Assembly (NCBI RefSeq): GCF_001983165.1 | Contig: NZ_MNPU01000003.1 | Span: 124,001 to 188,000, forward strand | Direction: 5' to 3' | Length of the DNA stretch: 64,000 nucleotides | Origin: Pseudomonas gessardii | GTDB taxonomy: Bacteria; Pseudomonadota; Gammaproteobacteria; Pseudomonadales; Pseudomonadaceae | Part shown: piece by piece, positions 52,137-60,959 of the stretch | How positions within the stretch are numbered: position 1 is the first letter of the stretch | Layout: every line of letters begins with the position of its first letter | Notes under the pieces: model-generated | What the model was told of the DNA's origin: nothing | The model's database searches: none | The model's input: only the letters and a program-made list of their open reading frames with translations | Made by a program: the position numbers and the translations under genes

Positions 52137-53414
52137 ATGCCTCTTGAAAATAGAATGGCCCGCGACTGCGTGTTCGTCGGCCTGCTGGGCTGCTTTACGC
52201 CGCTGTTTGCCCAGGCAGACTTTATCAACGACCGTCAAATCAGCCTGGGCCTGCGTAACTTTTACCTGGACCGGGACTTTCACCAGACCGATGCCCCCAA
52301 GTCCAGGGTCGGCAGTTGGACCCAGGGGTTCGACTTCAAGGCCGCCTCCGGTTACACCGAAGGCCCCGTGCAGTTTGCCCTCGATCTCTACGGGCAGTAC
52401 GCATACCGCCTGGACGGCGGCGGCGGGCGCGGGCCGGACTCGGTGATCCCCTACGACGACAGCCGTGGCGAACCGGTGCAGGACTATGGCCGCGCAGCAT
52501 TCGCGGCGAAAGTCCGCTACTCGAAAACCGAACTTAAGCTCGGCGAACACCGCCCGACCTTGCCGGTGGCGTATTACGACGATACCCGGCAACTGGTGAC
52601 CACGTTTAATGGAGTCAGTATCGAGTCCAAGGACATCGACAAGTGGACATTGACCGCCGGGCGCTTCAACCAGGTCAGTTCGCGGGAGTCTTCCGACCGT
52701 GAAAAGATGTACCTGTTTAACGGCCCGGATATAAAACGCCGCAGCGACGGCCTGAACTTTGCCGGTGCCACGTATGCACTGACTCCACAGTTGGCCGCGA
52801 CGTATTTCTACGGCCAGTTGGAAGATATCTACCAGCAGCAATACTTCGGCCTGAGCCATGACCTTGACCTGGGGGGCGGCTATGCGTTGAAAAGCGACCT
52901 GCGATACTTCGATAACCAGGAAGATGGCAAGGCGCTGTACGGCAAGATCGATAACCGCTCCTATGGCCTGATGAGCGCTTTGAAAAAAGGCGGCCATACC
53001 TTTGGCGTCGCCTACCAGCGCATGCTCGGTGAAAGTGGCTTCCCCACCCTCAACGGTTACGCGCCCCAGCCGTACCTGGTGAACTGGTCCGTGGTGTCCT
53101 ACGTCAAGCCCAATGAAAGCTCCTGGTCGGTGAGTTATGACTACAACTTCGCGGCGATGGGCATCCCCGGGTTGAAGTTCAAGACCCGCTATTTTCGCGG
53201 AACAGGCATCGACCGCGGTAACAACGCCCTGGACCAGAATGTTGAAAGCGAACGCTGGCTGGGCCTTGGTTATGTGGTGCAGGATGGGACGTTCAAGAAC
53301 CTGGGGCTGGAGTGGCGCCGTTATGACGTCAAGACCCGCTACGGCAATGGCAGCGCGGCGGGGCCGGACTATACGGAAACGCGCTTGATTACGACGTATG
53401 TGGTTAAGTTCTGA
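52137..53414 (+). CDS. OprD-family outer-membrane porin
   Basis: A 425-residue porin with a signal peptide (about residues 1-26, ending FAQA-DF). It then has OprD-family features: a mature N-terminus leading into LRNFYLDRDF, SWTQGFDFKAASGYTEGPVQ, YGQYAYRLDGG, and the C-terminal ETRLITTYVVKF with terminal aromatic Phe. AGAAAGGA precedes the ATG at 52137. OprD proteins give specific outer-membrane entry to amino acids and aromatic acids. Placed after iacG and in the same direction, this one may admit indoleacetate or its precursors, but that is inference. Confidence 0.88.
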   Translation: MPLENRMARDCVFVGLLGCFTPLFAQADFINDRQISLGLRNFYLDRDFHQTDAPKSRVGSWTQGFDFKAASGYTEGPVQFALDLYGQYAYRLDGGGGRGPDSVIPYDDSRGEPVQDYGRAAFAAKVRYSKTELKLGEHRPTLPVAYYDDTRQLVTTFNGVSIESKDIDKWTLTAGRFNQVSSRESSDREKMYLFNGPDIKRRSDGLNFAGATYALTPQLAATYFYGQLEDIYQQQYFGLSHDLDLGGGYALKSDLRYFDNQEDGKALYGKIDNRSYGLMSALKKGGHTFGVAYQRMLGESGFPTLNGYAPQPYLVNWSVVSYVKPNESSWSVSYDYNFAAMGIPGLKFKTRYFRGTGIDRGNNALDQNVESERWLGLGYVVQDGTFKNLGLEWRRYDVKTRYGNGSAAGPDYTETRLITTYVVKF

Positions 53415-53478
53415 GGAAGACTTCAGTGTGCTGGCAGTGAGTGTGCACCTCGCTGCCAGCCAAATCCCAGACAAAGAA

Positions 53479-53504
53479 AAGCCCGCGATGGGGAGTGCGG
53501 GCTT
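53479..53504. terminator. Hairpin terminator after the porin gene
   Basis: AAGCCCGC pairs with GCGGGCTT across ten bases. An A-rich stretch precedes it, so it can act on the minus strand; on the plus strand the tail TTAAAGGG is weak. Confidence 0.55.
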
Positions 53505-53714
53505 AAAGGGTTTCACTAGGAGCTGGGACTACCCTAGGCCCCCGACTGTGAAAGGGATGTGAAAGCGCGAAGCGATCTTCTTGCACAAACCTTATCCGCT
53601 TTAAGGTTGGGAGTCGTAGTGGTGGAGTATGCCATCATGTCTTGGGTGCAGCCCTTTGCGCGAATGAGGCAGTGGGGTATTTGATTGCCAGTTGTTCAAC
53701 CGAGTGATGAGTCC

Positions 53715-54404
53715 ATGGCCGACCGCCAATCCCCCCTGATCGAGGCCAAGGCCCTGCTGCGACTGGACGAGCGTCACCAGGCGGCGTTGCTGCAACCGAC
53801 CGATTTCCAGCTGTACCCTGGCGACCGCGTCGCAATCACCGGCGCCTCCGGCTCGGGTAAAAGTGTCCTGCTCAGGGTCCTTGCCCTGCTGGATGCGCCC
53901 ACGTCGGGGCAGGTCCTGTGGCACAACCAGGCCATCGCTCATGCGCGGATTCCGACCTATCGCAGCCGCGTCTGCTACCTCTCCCAACGGCCTGCGCTGC
54001 TCGAGGGCACGGTGGAGGACAATCTGCGTTTTCCTTACTCGCTCGCCACCTGGCGCCACTTGACGTTTGATCGGCAGAAGGTCTGCGCATTGCTGGCCCA
54101 TGGCAGAAAGGCGCCGGACTTCCTGTCGAAAAACGCCGGGGATTTGTCGGGCGGCGAAGCCCAGGTGCTGGCGCTGATTCGCACGCTGCAGTCAGACCCG
54201 GATGTGTTGCTGTTGGACGAACCGACCGCAGCCCTCGATCCCGCATCGTCCAGTGAAGTCGAAGCCTTGATCCGCGCCTGGTTTGACAGCAGTAGCGCCC
54301 ATGCCTATATCTGGGTGTCACATGATCATGAACAGGCCCGGCGGATGAGCACGCGGCAGTTGCACATGGACGCCGGGGTCTTGAGCGCGGTGGGCCAGGC
54401 ATGA
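53715..54404 (+). CDS. fetA: ABC ATPase, FetA (YbbL) type
   Basis: A 229-residue ABC ATPase. Walker A is GASGSGKSVLL (about 41-51), the Q-loop region CYLSQRPALLEG, the signature LSGGEAQVLALIR and Walker B VLLLDEPTAALDP follow, then the H-loop in SHDHEQ. Size and sequence fit the FetA/YbbL type, which in E. coli works with a membrane partner and has been linked to iron export and oxidative stress. ATG 53715 is chosen, although in-frame starts exist upstream. It overlaps the permease gene by four bases. Confidence 0.85.
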   Translation: MADRQSPLIEAKALLRLDERHQAALLQPTDFQLYPGDRVAITGASGSGKSVLLRVLALLDAPTSGQVLWHNQAIAHARIPTYRSRVCYLSQRPALLEGTVEDNLRFPYSLATWRHLTFDRQKVCALLAHGRKAPDFLSKNAGDLSGGEAQVLALIRTLQSDPDVLLLDEPTAALDPASSSEVEALIRAWFDSSSAHAYIWVSHDHEQARRMSTRQLHMDAGVLSAVGQA

Positions 54405-55198
54405 ATTACCAGAATCTCAGCGCCACCGACCTGGCAATCGCCGCCTCACTGATCCTGATCAATGGCGCGCTGTCCCTGCTGTTAAGGCTGGGCCTGGGGC
54501 GCGAGCTGATCTGGGCCGCCATCCGCACGGTGGTGCAATTGTTGGCGATTGGTTATCTGCTGGGCTGGGTCTTCGCGTTCGCCTACTGGTACGTGGTGCT
54601 GCCGCTGATGTGCCTGATGACGCTGATCGCCGGCCTGTCGGCGGCCGGCCGGGGCAAGCGCACCTACAAGGGCCAGCGGGTCGATAGCATCGTGTCGGTG
54701 TGGGGCAGTTCCTGGCTGGTCACGGCATTGGGGTTGTTTGCGATTATTCGCATCCACCCCTGGTACGAGCCGCAGTATGCCATCCCCATCCTCGGGATGA
54801 TCCTTGGCAACACCCTGACCGGTGTGTCCCTGGGCATCGAGCGCATGACCCAGGAACTGACCACCGGGCGCAACAGCCTCGAGATGATCCTGGCCCTGGG
54901 CGGCTCACGCTGGGAAGCCGCCCAGGGCGCGATCCGCCAGGCGGTGAGGGCCGGCATGATCCCGACGCTCAACCAGATGACGGTGGTGGGCATCGTCAGC
55001 CTGCCGGGCATGATGACCGGCCAGGTGCTGGCCGGCGAAAGCCCGCAGGACGCGGTGCGTTATCAGATCGTGATCATGTTCCTGATTGCCGCATCGTCGG
55101 CATTGGGCACGGTGGGGGCGGTGCTGCTGACCTACCGGCGGCTGTTTTGCGCGGACCATCGCTTCTTGAGGTATCGCCTGGAGGAACGCTTGGGGTAG
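54401..55198 (+). CDS. fetB: ABC permease, FetB (YbbM, UPF0014) type
   Basis: A 265-residue membrane protein with about seven hydrophobic helices, partner of the preceding ATPase. UPF0014 landmarks are RTVVQLLAIGYLLGWVF (about 46-62), ILGMILGNTLTGVSLGIERM (about 130-149) and ALGGSRWEAAQGAIRQAV (about 166-183) followed by LNQMTVVGIVSLPGMMTGQVL. The overlap ATGA with fetA shows coupling. No regulator is attached. The function in iron export is taken from the E. coli pair. Confidence 0.88.
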   Translation: MNYQNLSATDLAIAASLILINGALSLLLRLGLGRELIWAAIRTVVQLLAIGYLLGWVFAFAYWYVVLPLMCLMTLIAGLSAAGRGKRTYKGQRVDSIVSVWGSSWLVTALGLFAIIRIHPWYEPQYAIPILGMILGNTLTGVSLGIERMTQELTTGRNSLEMILALGGSRWEAAQGAIRQAVRAGMIPTLNQMTVVGIVSLPGMMTGQVLAGESPQDAVRYQIVIMFLIAASSALGTVGAVLLTYRRLFCADHRFLRYRLEERLG

Positions 55199-55229
55199 CC
55201 TTGTTTCCTACAGACAACAAGAAGTCGTC

Positions 55230-55631
55230 ATGCAACGAAGAACCCTCAACCCCCCGACAGTCTTCAACTCCCTGCAATACGGTTTCAGCCAGGCCATGGA
55301 AGTGCGCGAGGGCCGGCGTATCCTGCTGTCCGGCCAGGTGGGGGTGGACGCTGACGAGCGCACCGTCGGCCCCGGCATCGCCGAGCAGACCGCCACCGCC
55401 CTGGACAATATCGCCAAGGTCCTGGCCGCAGCCGAAGGCGAGCTGTCCCATGTGATCATGCTGCGCCTGTATATCGTCGAGTCCGCCCGCGACCAGCAGG
55501 AACCCATCGCCGCCGCGTTGCGCGAGCGCTTCCCGGAAAACCCGCCGCCGTCGTCGTGGATCATTGTCAGCGGCCTGTCGCTGCCCGAGTGGTTGATCGA
55601 GATCGAGGCGGAGGCGCTGATCCCGGGGTGA
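55230..55631 (+). CDS. RidA-family imine/enamine deaminase
   Basis: A 133-residue RidA (YjgF/YER057c/UK114) protein. The family hallmarks are the N-terminal region NSLQYGFSQAMEV, LLSGQVGVDADERTVGPG (about 33-50), AAAEGELSHVIMLRLYI and the C-terminal IEIEAEALIP. Family enzymes hydrolyse reactive 2-iminoacids or related imines; these arise from amine and amino-acid oxidation, which would fit the amine oxidase at 62473-63771. An arginine in the usual catalytic place is replaced or shifted (LRLYI present), so activity is not certain. The stop is immediately next to the convergent aldehyde dehydrogenase stop. Confidence 0.85.
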   Translation: MQRRTLNPPTVFNSLQYGFSQAMEVREGRRILLSGQVGVDADERTVGPGIAEQTATALDNIAKVLAAAEGELSHVIMLRLYIVESARDQQEPIAAALRERFPENPPPSSWIIVSGLSLPEWLIEIEAEALIPG

Positions 55632-57119
55632 TCAGTAGCGCATCATCACCGACTTGAGCTCGGTGTAGTCCTCGATAAACGCGCTGCCAAACTCCCGGCC
55701 AATGCCCGAGGACTGGTTGCCGCCGAATGGCACGGCCGGGTCGAGCAGGGTGTGCATATTCACCCACACCGTGCCGGCATTGATCGCCGGGACCATGCGC
55801 AGCGCCTTGCCCAGGTCGTTGGTCCACAGGCTGGCGCTGAGGCCGCCAGGGGTGTGGTTCATCAACGCCAGCAACTCGTCCTCGTCGTCGTAGGGCAGGA
55901 AGGTGGCGATGGGTCCGAAGGTTTCCTCGGTGAGCAGCGTGTCGTTGATGCTGTTGGCGAGAATGATCGTGGGTTGCACATAGCAGCCGGGCCGCTCCAT
56001 CGGCTGGCCGCCATGGATGATCGTGTTGTGTTCGGCGCGGGCGGTGGCAAAAAAGCCTTCCAGCTTCAACTGGTGCTGGCGATGGGTGACCGGGCCGAAC
56101 TCGGTGCGCTCATCCAGCGGCGAGCCGATGTTCAGCCGGCTCAAGCGCTGGGCCAGGGCTTCCATGACCGGGTTGATCTGCGAGCGGTGGACGAAGAAAC
56201 GCTCGGCCGCCGCACAGATCTGCCCCGAGTGCAGGAAGCCCGCTTCGATCATGCCGTTGACGGCGGTTTCCAGCTTCACATCGCGCAGGAACGCCGCCGC
56301 GTTTTTGCCCCCCAGCTCCAGGGTTGCGCGGGTCAGGCCGGCGCCCATGGCCGCACGGCCCACCGCAAGGCCGGTGGGCACCGAGCCGGTGAAGGACACC
56401 TTGTCGGTGCCGGGGTGTTCGATCAGCCCCTTGCCCACCTGGCCGCCGCCGGTCAGCACGTTCAGCACGCCAGCAGGCAGGCCGGCTTGCACCGCCAGTT
56501 CGGCAATGCGCAGCAGGGTCAGCGGCGTGAATTCGCTGGGCTTGATGATGATGCTGCACCCGGTCACCAGGGCCGAGGCGAGCTTCCAGATGGCGATCAT
56601 GGTGGAGAAATTCCACGGCACGATGCCCACCACCACGCCGACCGGTTCGCGCAGGGTGAAGGCGGTGTAGCGTTCGCCGGCAAACGAGGGCAGCGACGGG
56701 GTGAGGGTCTGGCCACTGATCTTGGTTGCCCAGCCCGCGTAATAACGCAAAAAATGCACGGCCTGGTCCACTTCAAAGGCGCGGGAAATCTGGATGAGCT
56801 TGCCCGACTGGCAAGTTTCGATCTGTGCCAGTTCCTCGCGGTGGCGTTCCAGCAGGTCGGCGAGTTTGAGCAGCACCTGACCACGGATCGCCGGGGCGGT
56901 TCGCGACCACTGTTTGAAGCCCAGCCTGGCGGAGGCCACGGCCAGCTCGATATCACTGGCTTGCGCGTCGGCGACCGTGGCGATGACCTGGCCGGTGGCG
57001 GGGTTGATCACCTCCAGGGTCTGGCTGGCCTGGCTGGGGATGTAGCCACCGTCGATAAACAGGCCGTGGTCTCGACGCAGGAAGGCTTCGACCTGGGGTA
57101 GCAGCGCGATATCGCTCAT
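55632..57119 (-). CDS. Aldehyde dehydrogenase, second phenylacetaldehyde-type paralogue
   Basis: A 495-residue aldehyde dehydrogenase, same length and style as the enzyme at 36920-38407. Shared blocks include MSDIALLP at the start, EPVGVVVGIVPWNFSTMIA, FTGSVPTGLAVGRAAMG, the catalytic Glu in LELGGKNAAAFL, and GTVWVNMHTLLDPAVPFGG near the end. The catalytic Cys is in HSGQICAAAERFFVH. It lies divergently organised with the FeaR-like group and near a FAD amine oxidase, so it probably oxidises the aldehyde formed there. It abuts ridA tail to tail with no spacer. Confidence 0.9.
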   Translation of the reverse strand: MSDIALLPQVEAFLRRDHGLFIDGGYIPSQASQTLEVINPATGQVIATVADAQASDIELAVASARLGFKQWSRTAPAIRGQVLLKLADLLERHREELAQIETCQSGKLIQISRAFEVDQAVHFLRYYAGWATKISGQTLTPSLPSFAGERYTAFTLREPVGVVVGIVPWNFSTMIAIWKLASALVTGCSIIIKPSEFTPLTLLRIAELAVQAGLPAGVLNVLTGGGQVGKGLIEHPGTDKVSFTGSVPTGLAVGRAAMGAGLTRATLELGGKNAAAFLRDVKLETAVNGMIEAGFLHSGQICAAAERFFVHRSQINPVMEALAQRLSRLNIGSPLDERTEFGPVTHRQHQLKLEGFFATARAEHNTIIHGGQPMERPGCYVQPTIILANSINDTLLTEETFGPIATFLPYDDEDELLALMNHTPGGLSASLWTNDLGKALRMVPAINAGTVWVNMHTLLDPAVPFGGNQSSGIGREFGSAFIEDYTELKSVMMRY

Positions 57120-57204
57120 GGGGTGTGCCTGATCAAAAAGGAAAACCCGAGGCTAACCAATGCTGCGGGCTAACGCTTGACTGTGCCTGCCGGGGCGTAT
57201 GTCT

Positions 57205-57239
57205 GTGGCTGCCATGCCCCTGTGGGAGCGGGCAGCCAC
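57205..57239. repeat. REP-like hairpin after the porin gene
   Basis: GTGGCTGCC pairs perfectly with GGCAGCCAC across a loop that contains TGTGGGAGCGGG, the usual Pseudomonas REP end. It is just downstream of the minus-strand porin gene at 57243 and could act as its terminator. Confidence 0.6.
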
Positions 57240-57242
57240 GTC

Positions 57243-58571
57243 TTAGAACGGCACCGCCACCACCAACTGGCTATACACATTGGTGCCATTGCCACCCACC
57301 TGGTTGCCGCCCGTCTCCTGGTCTTTGTCGGGGCGGTACAGGCCAATCAATGGCGTGAGGATCAGGTGCTCATTCACCGCCCATTCGGCATACAGGTCCA
57401 GCTCGCGGCCATCCAGGTCGAGCCTGTTGCGTTTGCTCACGGTCTGGTAGTCGAAGAACAGCGCGCCGAGGGTCAGGTTGTCCAGTGGCTTGAGTTTGAA
57501 CGCCACATGCTGCACCGCCGTGTTGCTGTTGTAGGGGCCGGCGTAGTTGCCCGCCACTTCGCCCTGGACCCAGGTGCCAAAGCCTCGATTGAAGCCGGCG
57601 AACAGGGCGTCCCAGTTTTTCGAGTAGCGTGCATAGCGGTAGGTCAGGTCCGGCGACCAGGGCTGGTCGGCGAAGGTATAGCCCGCCTCGGCGTACCAGG
57701 CTTTTTCCGGGCCGGGGTCCTTGTCCTGCCAGGCGTATTCAAACGAGAAGTGCGCGTTGTCGATCCCGGCATTGCCGCTGCCGCGCAGGCTGTAGAGGTT
57801 CATGCCCCGGCGTTGCTTTTGCAGGTCGTTGGCAAAGCGCTGATCCACATCGATGCCGTGCAGGTAGGTCAAGCCCAGGGTGCCTGGCGCGGCGCTGTAT
57901 TCCAGGGTGCCGATGGCCATTTCGGTCAGGGCCTGGGCGCGGTTGTCGGATTCGATCCACATCAGGCTGCCATGCAGGCCGTCCTTGCCGCCCAGGCGCA
58001 TCACGGCCGCCTTGTCGAAGGCATGCCGCGCGGCGATGTAATAGGCGCCGCCACGGTCGAACTCGCCGTCGGCCACGCCATTGCCCAGGTTCGGGCCGTC
58101 GTCGTTGACGATAAAACCGTCGCCCACGGTGATGATCTGGCGCCCGTACGACAGGTCCAGGCCATCCTTGCCCAGCGCCGGTAAAAGGTCCCCCGAGCGC
58201 CAGCCGGCAAAGGCTTCGTCGAACGTGGTGGTGCGCTCGCTGCCGTCGGTCACGTGGGAGGCATCGCCATCGCCCCAGGTGCCGGAACTCACCAGGTTGG
58301 CGGTGCCATACACACTGCCCGGGCTACCCAGGGTCTGCTCGACGCTCAAGCCATACTTGATAAAGCCTTCGCGCCAGGTCGAACCGCCCTGGCTGCCTTC
58401 GTAGTTCTTGCGGCTATTGAACAGGCCGTATACGGCCAGGAAATTGCCGGTGATGGTGGTGTCGTCGTCGGCATACAGTTCGATTGCCTGGGCCGCAGGG
58501 TGGCCAAGCCACAACGCAAGAGCCAGGCCGGCAGCCGGGCGCAGGTGGCGGGTTTTGAGTGTGTGCTCCAT
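57243..58571 (-). CDS. Alginate-export-family outer-membrane porin
   Basis: A 442-residue outer-membrane beta-barrel with a signal peptide (about 1-28, ending AAQA-IEL). The mature protein begins ELYADDDTTITGNFLAVYGL, contains GGSTWREGFIKYGLSVEQTL and SYGRQIITVGDGFIVNDDG, and ends VYSQLVVAVPF with terminal Phe. This fits the alginate_exp (AlgE-like) family, whose members near catabolic genes often act as specific uptake channels. ATG 58571 begins with the signal sequence; a longer frame upstream is not supported. It is divergent from the APC permease gene, which may share its regulator. Confidence 0.82.
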   Translation of the reverse strand: MEHTLKTRHLRPAAGLALALWLGHPAAQAIELYADDDTTITGNFLAVYGLFNSRKNYEGSQGGSTWREGFIKYGLSVEQTLGSPGSVYGTANLVSSGTWGDGDASHVTDGSERTTTFDEAFAGWRSGDLLPALGKDGLDLSYGRQIITVGDGFIVNDDGPNLGNGVADGEFDRGGAYYIAARHAFDKAAVMRLGGKDGLHGSLMWIESDNRAQALTEMAIGTLEYSAAPGTLGLTYLHGIDVDQRFANDLQKQRRGMNLYSLRGSGNAGIDNAHFSFEYAWQDKDPGPEKAWYAEAGYTFADQPWSPDLTYRYARYSKNWDALFAGFNRGFGTWVQGEVAGNYAGPYNSNTAVQHVAFKLKPLDNLTLGALFFDYQTVSKRNRLDLDGRELDLYAEWAVNEHLILTPLIGLYRPDKDQETGGNQVGGNGTNVYSQLVVAVPF

Positions 58572-58786
58572 TGTTATAGTCCCCCAGGGGTTAAGTTGAG
58601 GGCGCATTAGGGCGAGCGTCGGCGGCGCAAGTCTTTCACCTGCGTGCCAGGCAATTGATCCTGGCCGCCAAGCCGCAAGCCCTGGCAGGCAGCAACAAAA
58701 TCGGCGGCAGCCAGGGGCAAGACGCTCCGGTTGGGCGGGTGCACAGTGCAAACACTTCTAAAAAATCCCTTTCGAGGATCTGCACC

Positions 58787-60286
58787 ATGTCGAGCAATGA
58801 CAGACTTACCGCGCACCTGAACCGGGGCACGGTGGGTTTCCCCACCGCGTTGGCCAGCACCATTGGCCTGATCATGGCCAGCCCGGTGATTCTCACCGCG
58901 ACCATGGGCTTTGGCATTGGCGGCAGCGCGTTTGCGCTGGCCATGCTGCTCGCCGTGGTGATGATGCTGGCCCAGGCCACGACCTTCGCCGAGGCCGCCT
59001 CGATACTGCCCACCACCGGCTCGGTGTACGACTACATCAATTGCGGCCTGGGGCGTTTTTTTGCGATCACTGGCACCTTGTCGGCCTATTTGATCGTGCA
59101 TGTGTTTGCCGGCACCGCCGAAACCATCCTGGCCGGGGTCATGGCCCTGGTGAACTTTGAACACCTCAATACCCTGGCCGAATCCGCCGGTGGCTCCTGG
59201 TTGCTGGGGGTGGGCTTCGTGCTGGTGTTCGGTGTGCTCAACGTGTTTGGCGTCAGCGCCTTTGGCCGCGCCGAGATCATCCTCACCTTCGGCATGTGGA
59301 CCACCTTGATGGTGTTTGGCGTGCTGGGCCTGATCGCCGCCCCGGCGGTGCAACTGGACGGCTGGTTTGGCGAATCCCTGGTGGGCAGCGACCTGGTGAC
59401 GGTGCTGTCCCTGGTGGGCATGGCAATGTTTATGTTTGTCGGCTGCGAATTCGTCACCCCGCTGGCCCCGGACTTGCGCCAGTCGGCCAAGGTCATGCCA
59501 CGGGCCATGATGCTCGGCCTGATGGGCGTGGCGACGTGCATGTTCATCTACGGCGCGGCCATGAAGCGCCAGGTGGAAAACGTGGTGCTGGACGCAGCCA
59601 GCGGCGTGCATCTGCTGGACACACCCATGGCCATTCCACGCTTTGCCGAGCAGGTGATGGGGCAGATCGGGCCGCTGTGGCTGGGCATCGGCTTTCTGTT
59701 TGCCGGCGCCGCCACCATCAACACGCTGATGGCCGGTGTGCCACGCATTCTGTATGGCATGGCGGTGGACGGCGCATTGCCCAAGGTCTTCACCTACCTG
59801 CACCCACGCTTCAAGACCCCGGTACTGTGCATCCTGCTGGCAATGCTGATTCCCTGCCTGCACGCGCTGTACCTGGGCGGCAACACCGACACCATCATGC
59901 ACCTGGTGCTGGCGGCGGTGTGTGCCTGGAGTTTCGCTTACCTGCTGGTCACCCTCTCGGTGGTGATCCTGCGTATTCGCCGCCCCGATTTGCCACGGGC
60001 CTACCGCTCGCCGTGGTTCCCGCTGCCGCAGCTGCTGTCCAGCGTCGGCATCCTGTTGGGCATGTGGTTTATCACGCCACCGGGGATGAACCCGGCGGAT
60101 ATCTACATCCCGTTTGGCGTGATGCTGGGCGGTACTGCGGTGTATGCGCTGTTCTGGACCCTGGTGGTACAGAAGGTCAATCCATTCACGCCGGCGTCGG
60201 TAGAAGACGTGCTGGCCAAGGAGTTTGCCAATGAACCGGGTCACACTCACCACGGCTATAGCGGCCCTGCGGCAAAAGCTGTCTGA
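58787..60286 (+). CDS. APC-family amino-acid/amine permease
   Basis: A 499-residue permease with about twelve membrane helices. Typical helix-1 and 2 sequences are GFPTALASTIGLIMASPVIL and SIILPTTGSVYDY-like SILPTTGSVYDYIN (about 73-86). APC members import amino acids or amines such as ethanolamine, putrescine or phenylethylamine. ATG 58787 with GAGGA upstream is chosen over an in-frame start 44 codons earlier. It overlaps the DUF3156 gene by 56 bases and is divergent from the porin, suggesting a porin-plus-permease uptake route for one substrate. Confidence 0.85.
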   Translation: MSSNDRLTAHLNRGTVGFPTALASTIGLIMASPVILTATMGFGIGGSAFALAMLLAVVMMLAQATTFAEAASILPTTGSVYDYINCGLGRFFAITGTLSAYLIVHVFAGTAETILAGVMALVNFEHLNTLAESAGGSWLLGVGFVLVFGVLNVFGVSAFGRAEIILTFGMWTTLMVFGVLGLIAAPAVQLDGWFGESLVGSDLVTVLSLVGMAMFMFVGCEFVTPLAPDLRQSAKVMPRAMMLGLMGVATCMFIYGAAMKRQVENVVLDAASGVHLLDTPMAIPRFAEQVMGQIGPLWLGIGFLFAGAATINTLMAGVPRILYGMAVDGALPKVFTYLHPRFKTPVLCILLAMLIPCLHALYLGGNTDTIMHLVLAAVCAWSFAYLLVTLSVVILRIRRPDLPRAYRSPWFPLPQLLSSVGILLGMWFITPPGMNPADIYIPFGVMLGGTAVYALFWTLVVQKVNPFTPASVEDVLAKEFANEPGHTHHGYSGPAAKAV

Positions 60287-60851
60287 AGGCTTCAGCGCAC
60301 AACGCGCACCGGCGGGATATCAGCCGGGGCGCACCCTGGGGCAATTGCAGCGCAACCTGGGACTGGCGCGTTTCGAGCAGGTGTCGCCGACCTTGGCGCG
60401 GGCAGACCTGGAGGACGACAGCCTGCACTTGGAGATCCGCGAGCGCACCGAATCGCAGCTGTTGATGCACCTGGTCATGACCGAGTTCAGTTTGTGCCTG
60501 CCCGCCTCGACAGAGGGCGCGGCGCGCTTTGCATTGCACCATGGCGGGGCCATCCGCCGGACCGGCATCCGTTGCCGGCAACGCTCGGGCGAGGGCGCAT
60601 TGCTGGGGGCATTACAGGCGCGCCTGCAACAGGACAGCGCCTTGCAAGCGGCGTTGATGCTCCTGGATTTCAAGCGCCTGCATATCGAGCTGCACGCCCG
60701 GCAATGGCACATCCGCCTGGAACATATGGGCGGCAGCGAGGTGGTCAATCGCCTGCCGGCCTTTCGGCGCTACATCGCCTTGAGCCGTGAACAGCGGGAT
60801 GCGCTGCTGGCTGCGCTGGCCGGCTTGCAGCGCGTAGTGGGCGGGCTCTGA
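60231..60851 (+). CDS. DUF3156 protein
   Basis: A 206-residue soluble protein of unknown function, assigned to DUF3156 by its general pattern: YQPGRTLGQLQRNLGLARF (about 30-48), an IRERTESQLLMHLVMTEFSL stretch, and IRLEHMGGSEVVNRLPAFRR near the C-terminus. It has no signal peptide or membrane helix and is rich in Arg and Leu. ATG 60231 has AAGGAG eight bases upstream, inside the end of the permease gene, with which it overlaps by 56 bases; so it is probably translated together with the permease. Confidence 0.7.
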   Translation: MNRVTLTTAIAALRQKLSEGFSAQRAPAGYQPGRTLGQLQRNLGLARFEQVSPTLARADLEDDSLHLEIRERTESQLLMHLVMTEFSLCLPASTEGAARFALHHGGAIRRTGIRCRQRSGEGALLGALQARLQQDSALQAALMLLDFKRLHIELHARQWHIRLEHMGGSEVVNRLPAFRRYIALSREQRDALLAALAGLQRVVGGL

Positions 60852-60959
60852 CTGGCATCATTCGTGCAATCACCATGGCGGACAGGTACTGGTTGCGCGC
60901 ATATAGATAACATGTTAACTATTGCCCGACAAAAACAATAAGCCATTGTGGAGACACCC

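Noticed and set aside
58607..60253. 548-residue open frame on the minus strand, very His/Gln-rich
   Set aside because: It is antisense to the APC permease, whose helices and ribosome-binding site are clear.
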